From the NCBI RefSeq assembly GCF_002269505.1, contig NZ_NQKQ01000017.1:1-64000 (forward strand): a DNA stretch of 64,000 nt. The letters are read 5' to 3'. The translations under genes and the position numbers were made by a program. The notes under the pieces were generated by a model. It had not been told where the DNA came from and did not search any database. It saw nothing but the letters and a program-made list of their open reading frames with translations. This document shows, one piece after another, positions 9,592-19,248 of the stretch (the stretch's first letter is position 1; each line of letters opens with the position of its first letter). The DNA comes from Pseudomonas fragi (GTDB taxonomy: Bacteria > Pseudomonadota > Gammaproteobacteria > Pseudomonadales > Pseudomonadaceae).

Positions 9592-9759
9592 CCGCGTAAT
9601 ACCTACATTAAACTTTTGAATCCCAAGGATATTCTGTAGCCTTGTCGCGCTTCAGTGCTTGTCCGTGCCTGATACATACATTCTCCCAGCGGGGCTTGAC
9701 GGCCCGGAGCTGGTGGTACACTCGACTTTCGCGCAACAGCGCTTGCAGGTCTTGCGAAC

Positions 9760-10818
9760 ATGACGCAAATTTCTGAACGACTTCTGGTTCAAGCCCACCT
9801 TGATGCCAAGCAGCCCAAGCCGTTGACTGAGGCTCAAGCCCTCAGCCTGCGGGCGCAGATCGCGGCTGAACTGAAAGCCCGCGACGCGGTGCTGGTGGCG
9901 CACTTTTATTGTGATCCGGTGATTCAGGCCCTGGCCGAAGAAACCGGCGGCTGTGTCTCCGATTCCCTGGAGATGGCCCGCTTTGGCGCGGCTCACCCGG
10001 CCAAGACCATTCTGGTTGCCGGTGTGCGCTTTATGGGCGAAACCGCAAAAATCCTCACGCCTGAAAAACGCGTATTGATGCCGACGCTGGAGGCCACCTG
10101 TTCTCTTGATCTGGGCTGCCCGGTGGAGGAGTTCTCGGCGTTTTGCGACAAGCATCCCGAACGCACGGTGGTGGTGTATGCCAACACGTCGGCGGCGGTC
10201 AAGGCCCGGGCGGACTGGGTGGTGACGTCAAGCTGCGCGCTGGAGATCGTCGAAAGCCTGATGGATAACGGTGAAACCATTATCTGGGGGCCGGACAAGC
10301 ATCTGGGTCGTTATATCCAGCGCCAGACCGGTGCCGACATGCTGCTGTGGGACGGTGCCTGCATCGTTCACGAAGAGTTCAAGTCCAAGCAGCTGGAAGA
10401 CATGAAGGCGCTGTACCCGGATGCTGCGATCCTGGTGCACCCGGAGTCGCCGGAGTCGGTGATCGATCTGGCGGATGCGGTAGGCTCTACCAGCCAGTTG
10501 ATTGCTGCGGCGCAGAACCTGCCCAACAAGACCTTTATTGTGGCGACGGATCGCGGCATTTTCTACAAAATGCAGCAGCTGTGCCCGGACAAGGTGTTTA
10601 TCGAGGCCCCGACTGCGGGTAACGGTGCGGCGTGCCGCAGTTGCGCGCATTGTCCGTGGATGGCCATGAATACCCTGGAGCGCACGCTGGAGTGTTTGCA
10701 GCAGGGTACGAACGAGATTTTCGTTGACCCTGCACTGGTGCCCCATGCCATTCGCCCGCTCAAGCGCATGCTCGATTTCACCCAGGCGGCGCGGTTGAAG
10801 CTGGCGGGGAATGCCTGA
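9760..10818 (+). CDS. nadA: Quinolinate synthase NadA
   Basis: NadA condenses iminoaspartate with dihydroxyacetone phosphate to make quinolinate in NAD biosynthesis, using a [4Fe-4S] cluster. The 352-residue length is normal. Cys114, Cys201 and Cys298 match the three cluster ligands of the E. coli enzyme (113, 200, 297). The C-terminal [10 protein letters not shown] region is also typical. As in PAO1, the gene is next to the BepA-type protease, TusA-like and permease genes. Confidence 0.96.
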   Translation: MTQISERLLVQAHLDAKQPKPLTEAQALSLRAQIAAELKARDAVLVAHFYCDPVIQALAEETGGCVSDSLEMARFGAAHPAKTILVAGVRFMGETAKILTPEKRVLMPTLEATCSLDLGCPVEEFSAFCDKHPERTVVVYANTSAAVKARADWVVTSSCALEIVESLMDNGETIIWGPDKHLGRYIQRQTGADMLLWDGACIVHEEFKSKQLEDMKALYPDAAILVHPESPESVIDLADAVGSTSQLIAAAQNLPNKTFIVATDRGIFYKMQQLCPDKVFIEAPTAGNGAACRSCAHCPWMAMNTLERTLECLQQGTNEIFVDPALVPHAIRPLKRMLDFTQAARLKLAGNA

Positions 10819-10857
10819 TTAGCTAGCCCGCTCCCCCAGGAACTGAGCCAGTCAGGC

Positions 10858-12288
10858 TCAGTTCATCATTTCCTTGAGCGCCCGTTCCTGATCCATCAGC
10901 TCCCGCTTGCGCGCGTCCAGGCGTGCCGACAGCTGGAAGTTATTGGTCAGCTTCTGGGCAAAGTCCAGTTGCTGGATAGCCTGACGATAATCCCCCACCA
11001 ACGCAAAGTACTCCGCACGGGCCTGGTGCAGGCCGATGATATTGCCTGACAGACCCCGGGTTTCGGCAACCGAATACCAGACATCCGGGTCATCAGGGCG
11101 GCTTTTGAGCAGCGCCTCAAGGGCTTTGTCGGCTTCCTTGGGGTTGTTTTGCTTGAGCAGCAAATCAACCCGGGCCTGGTTGAGCGGATAATTGCCCGGG
11201 TACAGGGTGCGCATCCGGTCGATACGTTGCTGGGCGTCAGCCAGGCGGTTGCTGTCCATGTCCAGCTCGATTTGCGCCAGGTTATAGGTGATGTCGTTGG
11301 GCGATTTATCCAGCAGCGGCTTGAGGGTCTCGCGGGCTTCATTGAACTGGCTGCCTTTGATGTAGGCAATCGCCAGGCCATAACGGGCTACGTCGTTTTT
11401 CGGGTTTTCATCCAGTTGCTGACGAAAACGTTTGGCGGCCAGCCCGGGGGTTTCTTCGTAGTTGAGCTGCACCCGGGCGCGGATCAACTGATAGCGCAGG
11501 CTGTCTTCAGTGCCGCCTGGCCGGGCCTGTTCGGCGCGGTTGCGGGTGTCGGCGATACGGGATTCGGTGACCGGGTGAGTCAGCAGGAATTCCGGCGGCC
11601 GGCCATCAAAGCGGTATTGGCGCATCAGACGTTCAAACATGGTGGGCATGGAGCGCGGGTCGTAACCGGCCTTTTCCAGATTGAGAATGCCGATTCGGTC
11701 AGCTTCCTGCTCGTTCTGACGCGAGAAGCGCCGTTGTTCCTGCAGGGCCGCAGCCTGGGTGCCGGCAATAGCAGCAATGCCGGCATCCCCTGCGCCAGAG
11801 GCCGCAACGATGATCCCGGCGAGCAACGCGGCCATCATTGGCAACTGCATACGTTGCTGGGCTTCCACGCCACGGGCAAAGTGGCGTTGGGACAAGTGGG
11901 CCAGTTCGTGGGCCATGACCGAGGCATATTCGCCTTCAGTCTGGGCGTTGAGGAACAGACCACCGTTAACCCCGATGATCCCGCCAGGTGCGGCGAAGGC
12001 GTTGAGCTGCGGGCTGTTGATCAGGATGAATTCGAGGCGGCGATCCTGCACCTGGCTGGTTTCGACCAGTTTGTAAACGCTGGTCTCGACATAGTCCTTG
12101 AGCTGCGGATCGTTGAGCTGTGACACCTGGCTACGCAACATGGCCAGCCAGGCGCGGCCCAGTTGGTACTCTTGTTGCGGCGAGACAATGGACGAACTGG
12201 CGTCACCCAGAGACGGTAAATCGTCGGCGAAACTCGGTGATGCGAGCAGGCAAGCGAGCGTCAACAGGGTAGGGCGCAGAAAAGTCAT
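10858..12288 (-). CDS. bepA: M48 periplasmic metalloprotease/chaperone BepA
   Basis: The 476-residue product starts with a clear signal peptide ending near Ala21-Asp22. The zinc protease motif HELAH lies at residues 127-131, a hydrophobic glycine/alanine-rich segment follows, and TPR-like repeats fill the second half. BepA (YfgC) checks assembly of outer-membrane proteins such as LptD and degrades stalled ones. I chose ATG 12288 because it gives the signal peptide; the frame is open further upstream. It is divergent from the TusA-like gene. Confidence 0.88.
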   Translation of the reverse strand: MTFLRPTLLTLACLLASPSFADDLPSLGDASSSIVSPQQEYQLGRAWLAMLRSQVSQLNDPQLKDYVETSVYKLVETSQVQDRRLEFILINSPQLNAFAAPGGIIGVNGGLFLNAQTEGEYASVMAHELAHLSQRHFARGVEAQQRMQLPMMAALLAGIIVAASGAGDAGIAAIAGTQAAALQEQRRFSRQNEQEADRIGILNLEKAGYDPRSMPTMFERLMRQYRFDGRPPEFLLTHPVTESRIADTRNRAEQARPGGTEDSLRYQLIRARVQLNYEETPGLAAKRFRQQLDENPKNDVARYGLAIAYIKGSQFNEARETLKPLLDKSPNDITYNLAQIELDMDSNRLADAQQRIDRMRTLYPGNYPLNQARVDLLLKQNNPKEADKALEALLKSRPDDPDVWYSVAETRGLSGNIIGLHQARAEYFALVGDYRQAIQQLDFAQKLTNNFQLSARLDARKRELMDQERALKEMMN

Positions 12289-12408
12289 GCACAAAGCTCT
12301 GGTTGGTAAAGCGCTTACTGTAGCTGGACACTCGGCTGGCGACCAGTGGCGGGGTTGCTTGGGGTATTCTAGCCGGCATAAAAAATGCCCCCTGTGGAGA
12401 CGTACGCA

Positions 12409-12648
12409 ATGACTGATGTGCTGGCCCATGATGCCGAACTGGATGCTGCGGGCCTGAATTGCCCGTTACCGCTGCTCAAGGCCAAGATGGCGCTGAACAA
12501 GATGGGCAGTGGCCAGACCCTCAAGGTGATTGCCACGGACGCAGGCTCACAACGTGATTTTCGTACCTTCGCACGTCTGGCGGGCCATGAGCTGCTGCGT
12601 GAAGAAGAGGACGCTGGCACCTATCGCTACTGGTTACGCAAGGCCTGA
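12409..12648 (+). CDS. TusA-family sulfur carrier protein
   Basis: This 79-residue protein has the TusA/SirA signature LDAAGLNCPLPLLKAK, with the sulfur-accepting Cys18 in the CPxP motif. TusA proteins carry persulfide sulfur for tRNA thiolation or molybdenum cofactor enzymes. The PAO1 protein at this position (PA1006) is reported to affect nitrate use and molybdenum homeostasis. The ATG at 12409 follows GGAG with nine-base spacing; an in-frame ATG at 12385 lacks a site. A REP palindrome follows. Confidence 0.88.
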   Translation: MTDVLAHDAELDAAGLNCPLPLLKAKMALNKMGSGQTLKVIATDAGSQRDFRTFARLAGHELLREEEDAGTYRYWLRKA

Positions 12649-12664
12649 GTCTTGCTAGACCTCG

Positions 12665-12738
12665 CTGTGGGAGCGAGCCTGCTCGCGAAGGTCGCGATAA
12701 CTAATGCGATCTTTTCGCGAGCAGGCTCGCTCCCACAG
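12665..12738. repeat. REP/REPIN palindrome, GTGGGAGCGAGCCTGCTCGCGA type
   Basis: Two copies of a Pseudomonas REP face each other: GTGGGAGCGAGCCTGCTCGC at the left and its reverse complement at the right, around a short AT-rich centre. The same arm recurs at 19118. It fills the gap between the TusA-like and permease genes. Confidence 0.85.
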
Positions 12739-12767
12739 ACGTGCCGCTCTATTTTTAAGGAATATCG

Positions 12768-13838
12768 ATGTTCAAGGTTTTACGTGGTTGGGTGCAGCGC
12801 TATTTCTCTGATGAAGAAGCGGTGGTGCTCGCGGTATTGCTGGTGCTGGCGTTTACTGCCGTTCTGACATTGGGCGGCATGTTGGCACCCGTGCTGGCGG
12901 GCATGGTGCTGGCGTATCTGATGCAGGGCCTGGTGGTGGCACTGGAGCGCATGCGGGTGCCGGCCGCTGCGGCGGTCGGGCTGGTGTTTGCGCTGTTTAT
13001 GGGTTTGTTGCTGGTGTTTCTGGTAGTGGTGGTGCCTTTGCTCTGGCATCAGTTGATCACGCTGTTCAACGAGCTGCCGGGCATGCTTGCCAAGTGGCAA
13101 TCGTTGTTGCTGTTGTTGCCTGAGCGCTACCCGCATCTGGTGTCGGATGAACAGGTGTTACAGGCCATCGAAGTCGCACGGGGTGAAATCGGCAAGTTCG
13201 GTCAACTGGCACTGACCTTTTCGCTGTCCAGTCTGCCGTTGCTGGTCAACATCATGATCTATCTGGTGCTGGTACCGATCCTGGTGTTTTTCTTTCTCAA
13301 GGACCGCGCGGTCATTGGCCGTTGGGTGCGCGGCTATCTGCCTCGCGAACGGGCATTGATTACCCGCGTGGCCGAAGAAATGAACCGCCAGATTGCCAAT
13401 TACATTCGCGGCAAGGTGATCGAGATCATCATTTGTGGCGGCGTGACCTATATCGCCTTTGTCACCATGGGCCTCAACTATGCGGCCTTGCTGGCGCTGC
13501 TGGTGGGGGTTTCGGTGGTGGTGCCCTATGTCGGGGCAGTGGTAGTGACAGTACCGGTGCTGCTGATTGCACTGTTCCAGTGGGGCTGGAGCGATCAGTT
13601 TATCTATCTGATGGCGGTCTACGGGATCATCCAGACCCTGGACGGCAATGTGCTGGTACCGCTGCTGTTCTCCGAGGCGGTGAGCCTGCACCCGGTGGCG
13701 ATCATCTGCGCGGTGCTGTTGTTTGGCGGGTTGTGGGGTTTCTGGGGGATATTCTTTGCCATCCCGCTGGCGACCTTGTTCAAGGCCGTGCTCGATGCCT
13801 GGCCGCGAGAGCAGCAAGTCGTGTCACCGCTGCTGTAG
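12768..13838 (+). CDS. AI-2E (PerM) family membrane permease
   Basis: The 356-residue protein has about eight hydrophobic helices: two to three near the N-terminus, a soluble central part (about residues 85-150), then several more. This is the layout of the AI-2E transporter/PerM family. Members have been linked to autoinducer export or sodium/proton exchange, so the substrate is not assignable. It sits in the conserved nadA-bepA-tusA neighbourhood. A strong bidirectional terminator separates it from acnB. Confidence 0.85.
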   Translation: MFKVLRGWVQRYFSDEEAVVLAVLLVLAFTAVLTLGGMLAPVLAGMVLAYLMQGLVVALERMRVPAAAAVGLVFALFMGLLLVFLVVVVPLLWHQLITLFNELPGMLAKWQSLLLLLPERYPHLVSDEQVLQAIEVARGEIGKFGQLALTFSLSSLPLLVNIMIYLVLVPILVFFFLKDRAVIGRWVRGYLPRERALITRVAEEMNRQIANYIRGKVIEIIICGGVTYIAFVTMGLNYAALLALLVGVSVVVPYVGAVVVTVPVLLIALFQWGWSDQFIYLMAVYGIIQTLDGNVLVPLLFSEAVSLHPVAIICAVLLFGGLWGFWGIFFAIPLATLFKAVLDAWPREQQVVSPLL

Positions 13839-13858
13839 TTCACTGAACGCCAGACATG

Positions 13859-13893
13859 AAAAAGCCCCGGCTCTTGCGAACCGGGGCTTTTTC
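13859..13893. terminator. Bidirectional intrinsic terminator
   Basis: The stem AAGCCCCGG / CCGGGGCTT with flanking A and T runs on both sides lies between the convergent permease and acnB genes and can end transcription from either direction. Confidence 0.9.
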
Positions 13894-13907
13894 GTTACTG
13901 CATCAGC

Positions 13908-16508
13908 TTACGCTTGAATAACCGGGATATTGGCATTTGCAGCCGCTTCACGGAATTCGGCGATCTGATCAAAGCTCAGGTAGCGGTATACGTCCGCAGC
14001 CATGGTGTTGATCTCTGCCGCGTAGGCCATGTATTCCTCAACGGAAGGCAGACGACCCAGGATCGAGGCCACCGACGCCAACTCGGCCGAAGCCAGGTAA
14101 ACGTTCGCGCCGTCACCCAGACGGTTCGGGAAGTTACGGGTCGAAGTCGACACAACAGTCGAGTTCGGCTCTACACGTGCCTGGTTACCCATGCACAGCG
14201 AGCAGCCCGGCATTTCCATGCGCGCGCCAGCTTTGCCGTAGATGCCGTAGTAGCCTTCTTCGGTCAGTTGGTGAGCGTCCATCTTGGTCGGCGGCGACAG
14301 CCACAGACGAGTTGGCAGCTGGCCTTTGACCTTGTCCAGCAACTTGCCCGCAGCGCGGAAGTGGCCGATGTTGGTCATGCACGAACCGATAAACACTTCG
14401 TCAATTTTCTCGCCAGCAACGCTGGACAGCAGACGGGCGTCATCCGGGTCGTTTGGCGCGCAGAGCACAGGCTCTTTGATGTCAGCCAGATCGATTTCGA
14501 TGATGTGCGCGTATTCGGCGTCAGCATCGGCAACCATCAGCTCAGGATTGGCCACCCAGGCTTCCATCGCTTGAGCGCGACGCTCAAGGGTGCGCGCATC
14601 GCCGTAACCTTCACCGATCATCCAGCGCAGCAGGGTGATGTTGGAGTTCAGGTATTCGGTGATCGATTCTTTGGACAGCTTGATGGTGCAACCGGCTGCC
14701 GAACGTTCTGCCGAAGCGTCGGACAGTTCGAAGGCTTGCTCGATGCTCAGGTTGTCCAGACCTTCGATTTCCAGGATGCGACCCGAGAATTCGTTGATCT
14801 TGCCTTTTTTCTCTACCGTCAACAGACCCTGCTGGATTGCGACGTAAGGAATGGCGTGAACCAGGTCACGCAAGGTGATGCCCGGCTGCATTTCGCCTTT
14901 GAAGCGAACCAGAACCGATTCCGGCATGTCCAGTGGCATTACGCCAGTGGCTGCGGCGAACGCCACCAGGCCCGAACCGGCCGGGAACGAAATGCCCATC
15001 GGGAAACGGGTGTGCGAGTCACCACCGGTACCGACGGTGTCCGGCAGCAGCATGCGGTTCAGCCAGCTGTGGATGATGCCGTCGCCCGGACGCAGGGACA
15101 CGCCGCCACGGGTCATGATGAAGTCAGGCAGGGTGTGGTGGGTGGTCACGTCGATCGGCTTTGGATAGGCCGCGGTGTGGCAGAACGACTGCATCACCAG
15201 ATCAGCGGAGAAGCCCAGGCACGCCAGGTCTTTCAGTTCGTCACGGGTCATGGGACCGGTGGTGTCCTGAGAACCTACAGTGGTCATCTTCGGTTCGCAG
15301 TAAGTGCCCGGACGAACGCCGGTCACGCCGCACGCCTTGCCAACCATTTTCTGCGCCAGGGTGAAACCCTTGGTGCTTTCAATCGGTGCTTCAGGCTTCT
15401 TGAACAGATCGGTAGGGCCCAGACCCAGCTCAGCGCGAGCCTTCTCGGTCAGGCCACGGCCGATGATCAGCGGGATACGGCCGCCAGCGCGAACTTCGTC
15501 CAACAGAACCGGAGTTTTCAGTTCGAAGGTGGTGATGACTTCGTCAGTACCGTGCTTGCAGACTTTGCCTGCGTGCGGGTACAGGTCGATCACGTCGCCC
15601 ATGTTGATGTTGGAAACATCGAATTCGATTGGCAGTGCGCCAGCATCTTCCATGGTGTTGTAGAAGATCGGAGCGATTTTGCTGCCGAAGCAGAAACCGC
15701 CGGCACGCTTGTTCGGTACATAAGGGACGTCGTCGCCGAAGAACCACAGTACGGAGTTGGTTGCCGATTTACGCGACGAACCGGTACCGACTACGTCACC
15801 GACGTAAGCGATAGGGAAGCCCTGGCCGCGCATTTCTTCGATTTGCTTCATCGGGCCGATGGAGCCTTGAACGTCCGGCACGATACCGTCACGGGCCATT
15901 TTCAGCATGGCCAGGGCGTGCAGCGGGATGTCAGGGCGCGACCAGGCGTCCGGTGCCGGCGACAGGTCGTCGGTGTTGGTTTCGCCGGTTACCTTGAACA
16001 CGCGCAGGCTGATTTTGTCAGCCAGGGTAGGGCGGTTCTGGAACCACTCGCCATCAGCCCAGGATTGCACCACGGCTTTGGCGTGGGCATTGCCATTCTT
16101 GGCTTTTTCAGCGACGTCGTGGAAGGCGTCAAACATCAGCAGGGTGTGCTTGAGCTGCTCGGCGGCAACCGGTGCCAGCTCCGCGTCGTCCAGCAGGTCA
16201 ACCAGCGTCACGATGTTGTAGCCGCCTTGCATGGTGCCAAGCAGTTCAACCGCGCGCTTTTTGCTGATCAGCGGGGAGGAGGCTTCGCCTTTGGCGATCG
16301 CGGCCAGGAAGCCGGCTTTCACGTAGGCAGCTTCGTCCACACCCGGCGGAATGCGGTTGGTGATCAGGTCAACGAGGAATTCTTCTTCGCCGGCAGGCGG
16401 GTTTTTCAGCAGCTCAACCAGGCCTGCAGTTTGTTCGGCGTTAAGCGGCTGGGGAACGATACCCAGTGCTGCGCGCTCTTCGATATGTTTGCGGTAGGCT
16501 TCAAGCAC
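13908..16508 (-). CDS. acnB: Aconitate hydratase B
   Basis: AcnB interconverts citrate and isocitrate in the TCA cycle and 2-methylcitrate pathway. The 866-residue length matches the family (865 in E. coli). The cluster cysteines are visible in [11 protein letters not shown] and [11 protein letters not shown] near the C-terminus, and the N-terminal [13 protein letters not shown] begins the HEAT-like domain. I chose the GTG at 16508, eight bases after GAGGG, because homologues start here. The frame is open further upstream but that part does not resemble AcnB. A MITE-like element lies about 120 bases upstream. Confidence 0.96.
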   Translation of the reverse strand: MLEAYRKHIEERAALGIVPQPLNAEQTAGLVELLKNPPAGEEEFLVDLITNRIPPGVDEAAYVKAGFLAAIAKGEASSPLISKKRAVELLGTMQGGYNIVTLVDLLDDAELAPVAAEQLKHTLLMFDAFHDVAEKAKNGNAHAKAVVQSWADGEWFQNRPTLADKISLRVFKVTGETNTDDLSPAPDAWSRPDIPLHALAMLKMARDGIVPDVQGSIGPMKQIEEMRGQGFPIAYVGDVVGTGSSRKSATNSVLWFFGDDVPYVPNKRAGGFCFGSKIAPIFYNTMEDAGALPIEFDVSNINMGDVIDLYPHAGKVCKHGTDEVITTFELKTPVLLDEVRAGGRIPLIIGRGLTEKARAELGLGPTDLFKKPEAPIESTKGFTLAQKMVGKACGVTGVRPGTYCEPKMTTVGSQDTTGPMTRDELKDLACLGFSADLVMQSFCHTAAYPKPIDVTTHHTLPDFIMTRGGVSLRPGDGIIHSWLNRMLLPDTVGTGGDSHTRFPMGISFPAGSGLVAFAAATGVMPLDMPESVLVRFKGEMQPGITLRDLVHAIPYVAIQQGLLTVEKKGKINEFSGRILEIEGLDNLSIEQAFELSDASAERSAAGCTIKLSKESITEYLNSNITLLRWMIGEGYGDARTLERRAQAMEAWVANPELMVADADAEYAHIIEIDLADIKEPVLCAPNDPDDARLLSSVAGEKIDEVFIGSCMTNIGHFRAAGKLLDKVKGQLPTRLWLSPPTKMDAHQLTEEGYYGIYGKAGARMEMPGCSLCMGNQARVEPNSTVVSTSTRNFPNRLGDGANVYLASAELASVASILGRLPSVEEYMAYAAEINTMAADVYRYLSFDQIAEFREAAANANIPVIQA

Positions 16509-16628
16509 AGTTATTACCCTCATCATTGGTCCCAAATGGGTGTCCGGGACGCTCATCCAGGAATGCCGAGCACTCATGCGCTGCGCGGCTTTATGAGCCG
16601 CTTGGCCAGAGTTTCAAGGATTCCCAAC

Positions 16629-16767
16629 AGAAGCTGTTTTCAAAGTTTTACGCCTTCCGAACGGGGGAGATGATGAATGTTGGTGCGGGTATCTGCAGTG
16701 CAAACACCCCTCACCAACACCGTTCTTCGGGATCAACTGTGCTCGTGACGCTTTGAAAACAGCTTCT
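16629..16767. repeat. 139-bp element with 17-bp perfect terminal inverted repeats
   Basis: AGAAGCTGTTTTCAAAG at 16629-16645 is perfectly inverted at 16751-16767. The trinucleotide AAC flanks both ends directly (16626-16628 and 16768-16770), as a short target duplication would. Inside, CCGAACGG/CCGTTCTTCGG and TGTTGGTG (16678-16685)/CACCAACA (16712-16719) form nested stems, so the whole element can fold into one long hairpin. It carries no convincing gene. It may be a MITE or an intergenic repeat family like those known in P. fluorescens. The rest of the 406-base gap between acnB and the DUF1289 gene shows nothing clear. Confidence 0.65.
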
Positions 16768-16914
16768 AACGGACATTGGCGCCTTAAAAGGCAGGCCGAT
16801 TCTACGGTAAAAACTTGTTAAAGGTAAGTTAGGCCCTGAAGGTTGAGGGGTGATCTGCGTTAGACAAAGGGCTAACATGGCCACCTGTTTCGTTCTGCAG
16901 TGCTCTATTTCGCC

Positions 16915-17385
16915 ATGTCCAATCAAACCATCAAGACCCCCTGCATAGGCCTTTGCTCAACGGTTTACGGTGACCTTGTGTGCCGTGGTTGCAAGCGTTT
17001 CCACCATGAAGTGATCAACTGGAACGGTTACAACGAGGAAGAAAAGCGTGCCGTGTGGCGTCGGCTGGAGCAGCTTTTGGTGCAGGTGATGGCCGGCAAG
17101 GTCGAAGTGTTCGACCGGGCCACGCTGCGTGACCAGCTGGTGGCGCGCAAAATCCGCTTTGTGCCTGCCCAGTCCGAGTATTGCTGGGCCTACCAGCTGA
17201 TTGCCCGCGGGGCGCGGGTGATCAATCAGCTGGAGCTGTACGGCATGGTGCTGTTGCCGGAGTTTCGCGGCTGGCCGCTGACCGATCTTCGCGATGCCAT
17301 TGATCGGGAATTTTTCCTCCTGTCCGAAGCGCATTATCAGCGCTATATCGCTCCGGGCTTTCTGAAGGACGCGTTTGGCGAGTAA
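16915..17385 (+). CDS. DUF1289-domain protein
   Basis: The 156-residue protein has an N-terminal four-cysteine motif, Cys10, Cys14, Cys23 and Cys26, followed by WNGYNEEEKRAVWRRL. This is the DUF1289 signature, a small probable metal-binding domain of unknown function. The remainder, about 100 residues, has no motif I recognise. The ATG at 16915 begins the conserved part; an ATG at 16900 is also in frame. It converges on the universal stress protein gene, with only four bases between the stop codons. Confidence 0.75.
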   Translation: MSNQTIKTPCIGLCSTVYGDLVCRGCKRFHHEVINWNGYNEEEKRAVWRRLEQLLVQVMAGKVEVFDRATLRDQLVARKIRFVPAQSEYCWAYQLIARGARVINQLELYGMVLLPEFRGWPLTDLRDAIDREFFLLSEAHYQRYIAPGFLKDAFGE

Positions 17386-17389
17386 GCGC

Positions 17390-18253
17390 TCAGAGCTTGC
17401 TCGCCAGTTGCTCCAGGTGCTCGACGATTTCATCGGGCTTGAGCACCAGAATGTCGCTTTCCAGCTTGTCGATGACCACTTCGGCGGTATTGCCGATCAG
17501 CGCCCCGGAAAAACCGGTGCGGGCGACGGTGCCCATCACGGTGACCACGGCGTCCAGGCTTTTGGCTACTCGCGGGATGATTACGTCCGCCGGACCTTCT
17601 TCGATATGCAGGCGATCGTCGTCTATTTCGCATTGTTGCTGGAAGACTTTGCATTCAGCGCGATAGATCTGCTCCAGCTCGGTATCCAGCGGGTAGACCG
17701 CATCAACCGTCGCCAGCATCGGCGCCGGGTGGGCGCTGACCACATGCAGTTGGGCGTGGGCCAGGCTGGCGACGCGAAAACCGTGGTCAACAATGCTTGA
17801 ATGCAGGGCCATGTGCTCGGGGTCATTGTTGCCAACATCGACGGCTGCCAGCACTACGCCGTGCTCCCATGAGCGGCTGGTCTTGGCCAGCAGCACCGGG
17901 CTTGGGCAGTAGCGCAGCAGTTTCCAGTCTTCCGGGGTCAGCAGGACCTTTTTCAGCGGGTTGTCGGGCACATGCTGTTTGATCACCAGACCGCAATTGT
18001 GCGCCTGCTGCACCTTGATGATGGTCGCGTGCTGGCTTTCGTGCCAGGCCTGCTCGCTGGTCACGTTGTAGGCTTCACTTTTGAGGCTGCTTTCAAGCAC
18101 GCTCAGCAGGGCTGAGTGGTCATTTTTTTTATCGCAGATCAATAGATGCAGGTGCGCCTTGGTGTGGCTGGCAATGTGCTTGGCCCGCTTGAGTGCGAGG
18201 CTTTCCATCAGGTGAGGCTCGATGACGACCAACAGGCTGTTAATGCTGTGCAT
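17390..18253 (-). CDS. Tandem-domain universal stress protein (UspE type)
   Basis: The 287-residue protein consists of two Usp domains (about residues 1-140 and 150-285). The second ends with the ATP-type loop VMGTVARTGFSGALIGNTAE, typical of nucleotide-binding Usp domains. Such proteins support survival under anaerobic, stationary-phase or redox stress in Pseudomonas. The ATG at 18253 has GGAG nine bases upstream; a GTG at 18268 is the alternative. In PAO1 a Usp gene also lies near acnB and a DUF1289 gene. Confidence 0.85.
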   Translation of the reverse strand: MHSINSLLVVIEPHLMESLALKRAKHIASHTKAHLHLLICDKKNDHSALLSVLESSLKSEAYNVTSEQAWHESQHATIIKVQQAHNCGLVIKQHVPDNPLKKVLLTPEDWKLLRYCPSPVLLAKTSRSWEHGVVLAAVDVGNNDPEHMALHSSIVDHGFRVASLAHAQLHVVSAHPAPMLATVDAVYPLDTELEQIYRAECKVFQQQCEIDDDRLHIEEGPADVIIPRVAKSLDAVVTVMGTVARTGFSGALIGNTAEVVIDKLESDILVLKPDEIVEHLEQLASKL

Positions 18254-18344
18254 GACCGGTGACTCCACAAGTAATAGAAGCGGCGTGCATTCACTATAGT
18301 TGCTTGGCAGTTGACCCTGCGTTGATGCATATCAAGTTGTGCCG

Positions 18345-18373
18345 TTGGTGCTGCGCGTCCGGGCCCGTATAAT
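18345..18373 (+). promoter_or_regulatory. Sigma-70 promoter upstream of miaE
   Basis: TTGGTG at 18345-18350 and a consensus TATAAT at 18368-18373 are separated by 17 bases. Transcription would start near 18380 and give a leader of about 95 bases before miaE. Confidence 0.65.
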
Positions 18374-18408
18374 CCCCGGCTCGCCTCAATTCAGTCTTTG
18401 TGAGCCTC

Positions 18409-18477
18409 ATGTCAGCAATCGTTCAAAACTCTGCCGGTCTGCCGGGCAACTCCCCTTTGTCGGGAGTGTGCGTGTGA
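18409..18477 (+). CDS. Possible 22-residue leader peptide overlapping miaE
   Basis: An ATG at 18409 opens a 22-codon frame reading MSAIVQNSAGLPGNSPLSGV and two more residues. Its TGA (18475-18477) overlaps the GTG start of miaE as GTGA, which would allow coupled translation. There is no strong ribosome site before the ATG. It could also be a chance frame. Confidence 0.3.
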   Translation: MSAIVQNSAGLPGNSPLSGVCV

Positions 18478-19082
18478 TTCTTCCTGAAATTCATGAGTTC
18501 CTGGGCTGCCGCACGCCTGACGGCTGGATCGCGGCTGCGTTGGCCGATCAGGAAACCTTGCTGATCGATCACAAAAACTGTGAGTTCAAGGCTGCCAGCA
18601 CGGCGCTGAGCCTGATCGCCAAGTACCACTCCCATGTTGACCTGATCAACATGATGTCGCGCCTGGCCCGTGAAGAGCTGGTGCACCATGAACAAGTCAT
18701 GCGCCTGATGAAAAAGCGCAAGATCGAGCTGCGCCAGCTGTCGGCCGGGCGCTATGCCTCGGCGCTGCGCAAGGTGGTGCGCAATCATGAGCCGGTCAAA
18801 CTGGTGGACACGCTGGTGGTGGGTGCGTTTATCGAGGCCCGCAGCTGCGAGCGTTTTGAGGCCCTGGTGCCCCATCTGGACGAAGAACTCGGCAAGTTCT
18901 ACTTCGGTTTGCTCAAGAGTGAGGCGCGGCATTTTCAGGGCTACCTGAAACTGGCTTATCAATACGGTGAAGCCAAGGATATAGCCCAGGTTATCGAGCG
19001 GGTGAGGGCGGCGGAGCAGGAGTTGATCGAGTCGCCTGATGTTGAATTCCGCTTTCATAGCGGTGTACCAGCCGCCGCTTGA
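18474..19082 (+). CDS. miaE: tRNA-(ms2io6A) hydroxylase MiaE
   Basis: MiaE is a di-iron monooxygenase that hydroxylates the isopentenyl group of ms2i6A at position 37 of UNN-reading tRNAs. The 202-residue product begins ILPEIHEFLGC and contains the ferritin-like ligands in LIDHKNCEFKAA, REELVHHEQV and FIEARSCERFE. The GTG at 18474 lies seven bases after GGGAG and matches the family start. The frame is open upstream to 18339 but that part has no family similarity. A -10 TATAAT lies about 100 bases upstream. Confidence 0.9.
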   Translation: MILPEIHEFLGCRTPDGWIAAALADQETLLIDHKNCEFKAASTALSLIAKYHSHVDLINMMSRLAREELVHHEQVMRLMKKRKIELRQLSAGRYASALRKVVRNHEPVKLVDTLVVGAFIEARSCERFEALVPHLDEELGKFYFGLLKSEARHFQGYLKLAYQYGEAKDIAQVIERVRAAEQELIESPDVEFRFHSGVPAAA

Positions 19083-19117
19083 GTCCCGTAGATACCCTGT
19101 TGCCGGTCCAACCCTCC

Positions 19118-19172
19118 CTGTGGGAGCGAGCCTGCTCGCGAACGACCTTCGCGAGCAGGCTCGCTCCCACTG
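19118..19172. repeat. REP palindrome, same family as 12665
   Basis: GTGGGAGCGAGCCTGCTCGCGAA and its reverse complement are separated by only a few bases, forming a long hairpin downstream of miaE. The arm is the same as in the copy at 12665-12738. Confidence 0.85.
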
Positions 19173-19248
19173 TTGAAGTTTCCTTCGCCAGCGCTAAGAA
19201 AATCGTACCCATGCAAACAGCCAGATAGATAGCTGCCTAATAATCGGC

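Noticed and set aside
9592..9759. Riboswitch or NadR-type operator upstream of nadA
   Set aside because: I could not see any known NAD-related riboswitch motif or a convincing palindrome in this short gap.
13914..16673. 919-residue plus-strand open frame
   Set aside because: It is fully antisense to acnB, which is unmistakable, and its composition (His, Val, Arg, Gln rich) is that of a shadow frame.
16466..16756. 96-residue plus-strand frame through the acnB upstream region
   Set aside because: It spans the inverted-repeat element and the acnB start, has no ribosome site, and shows no domain.
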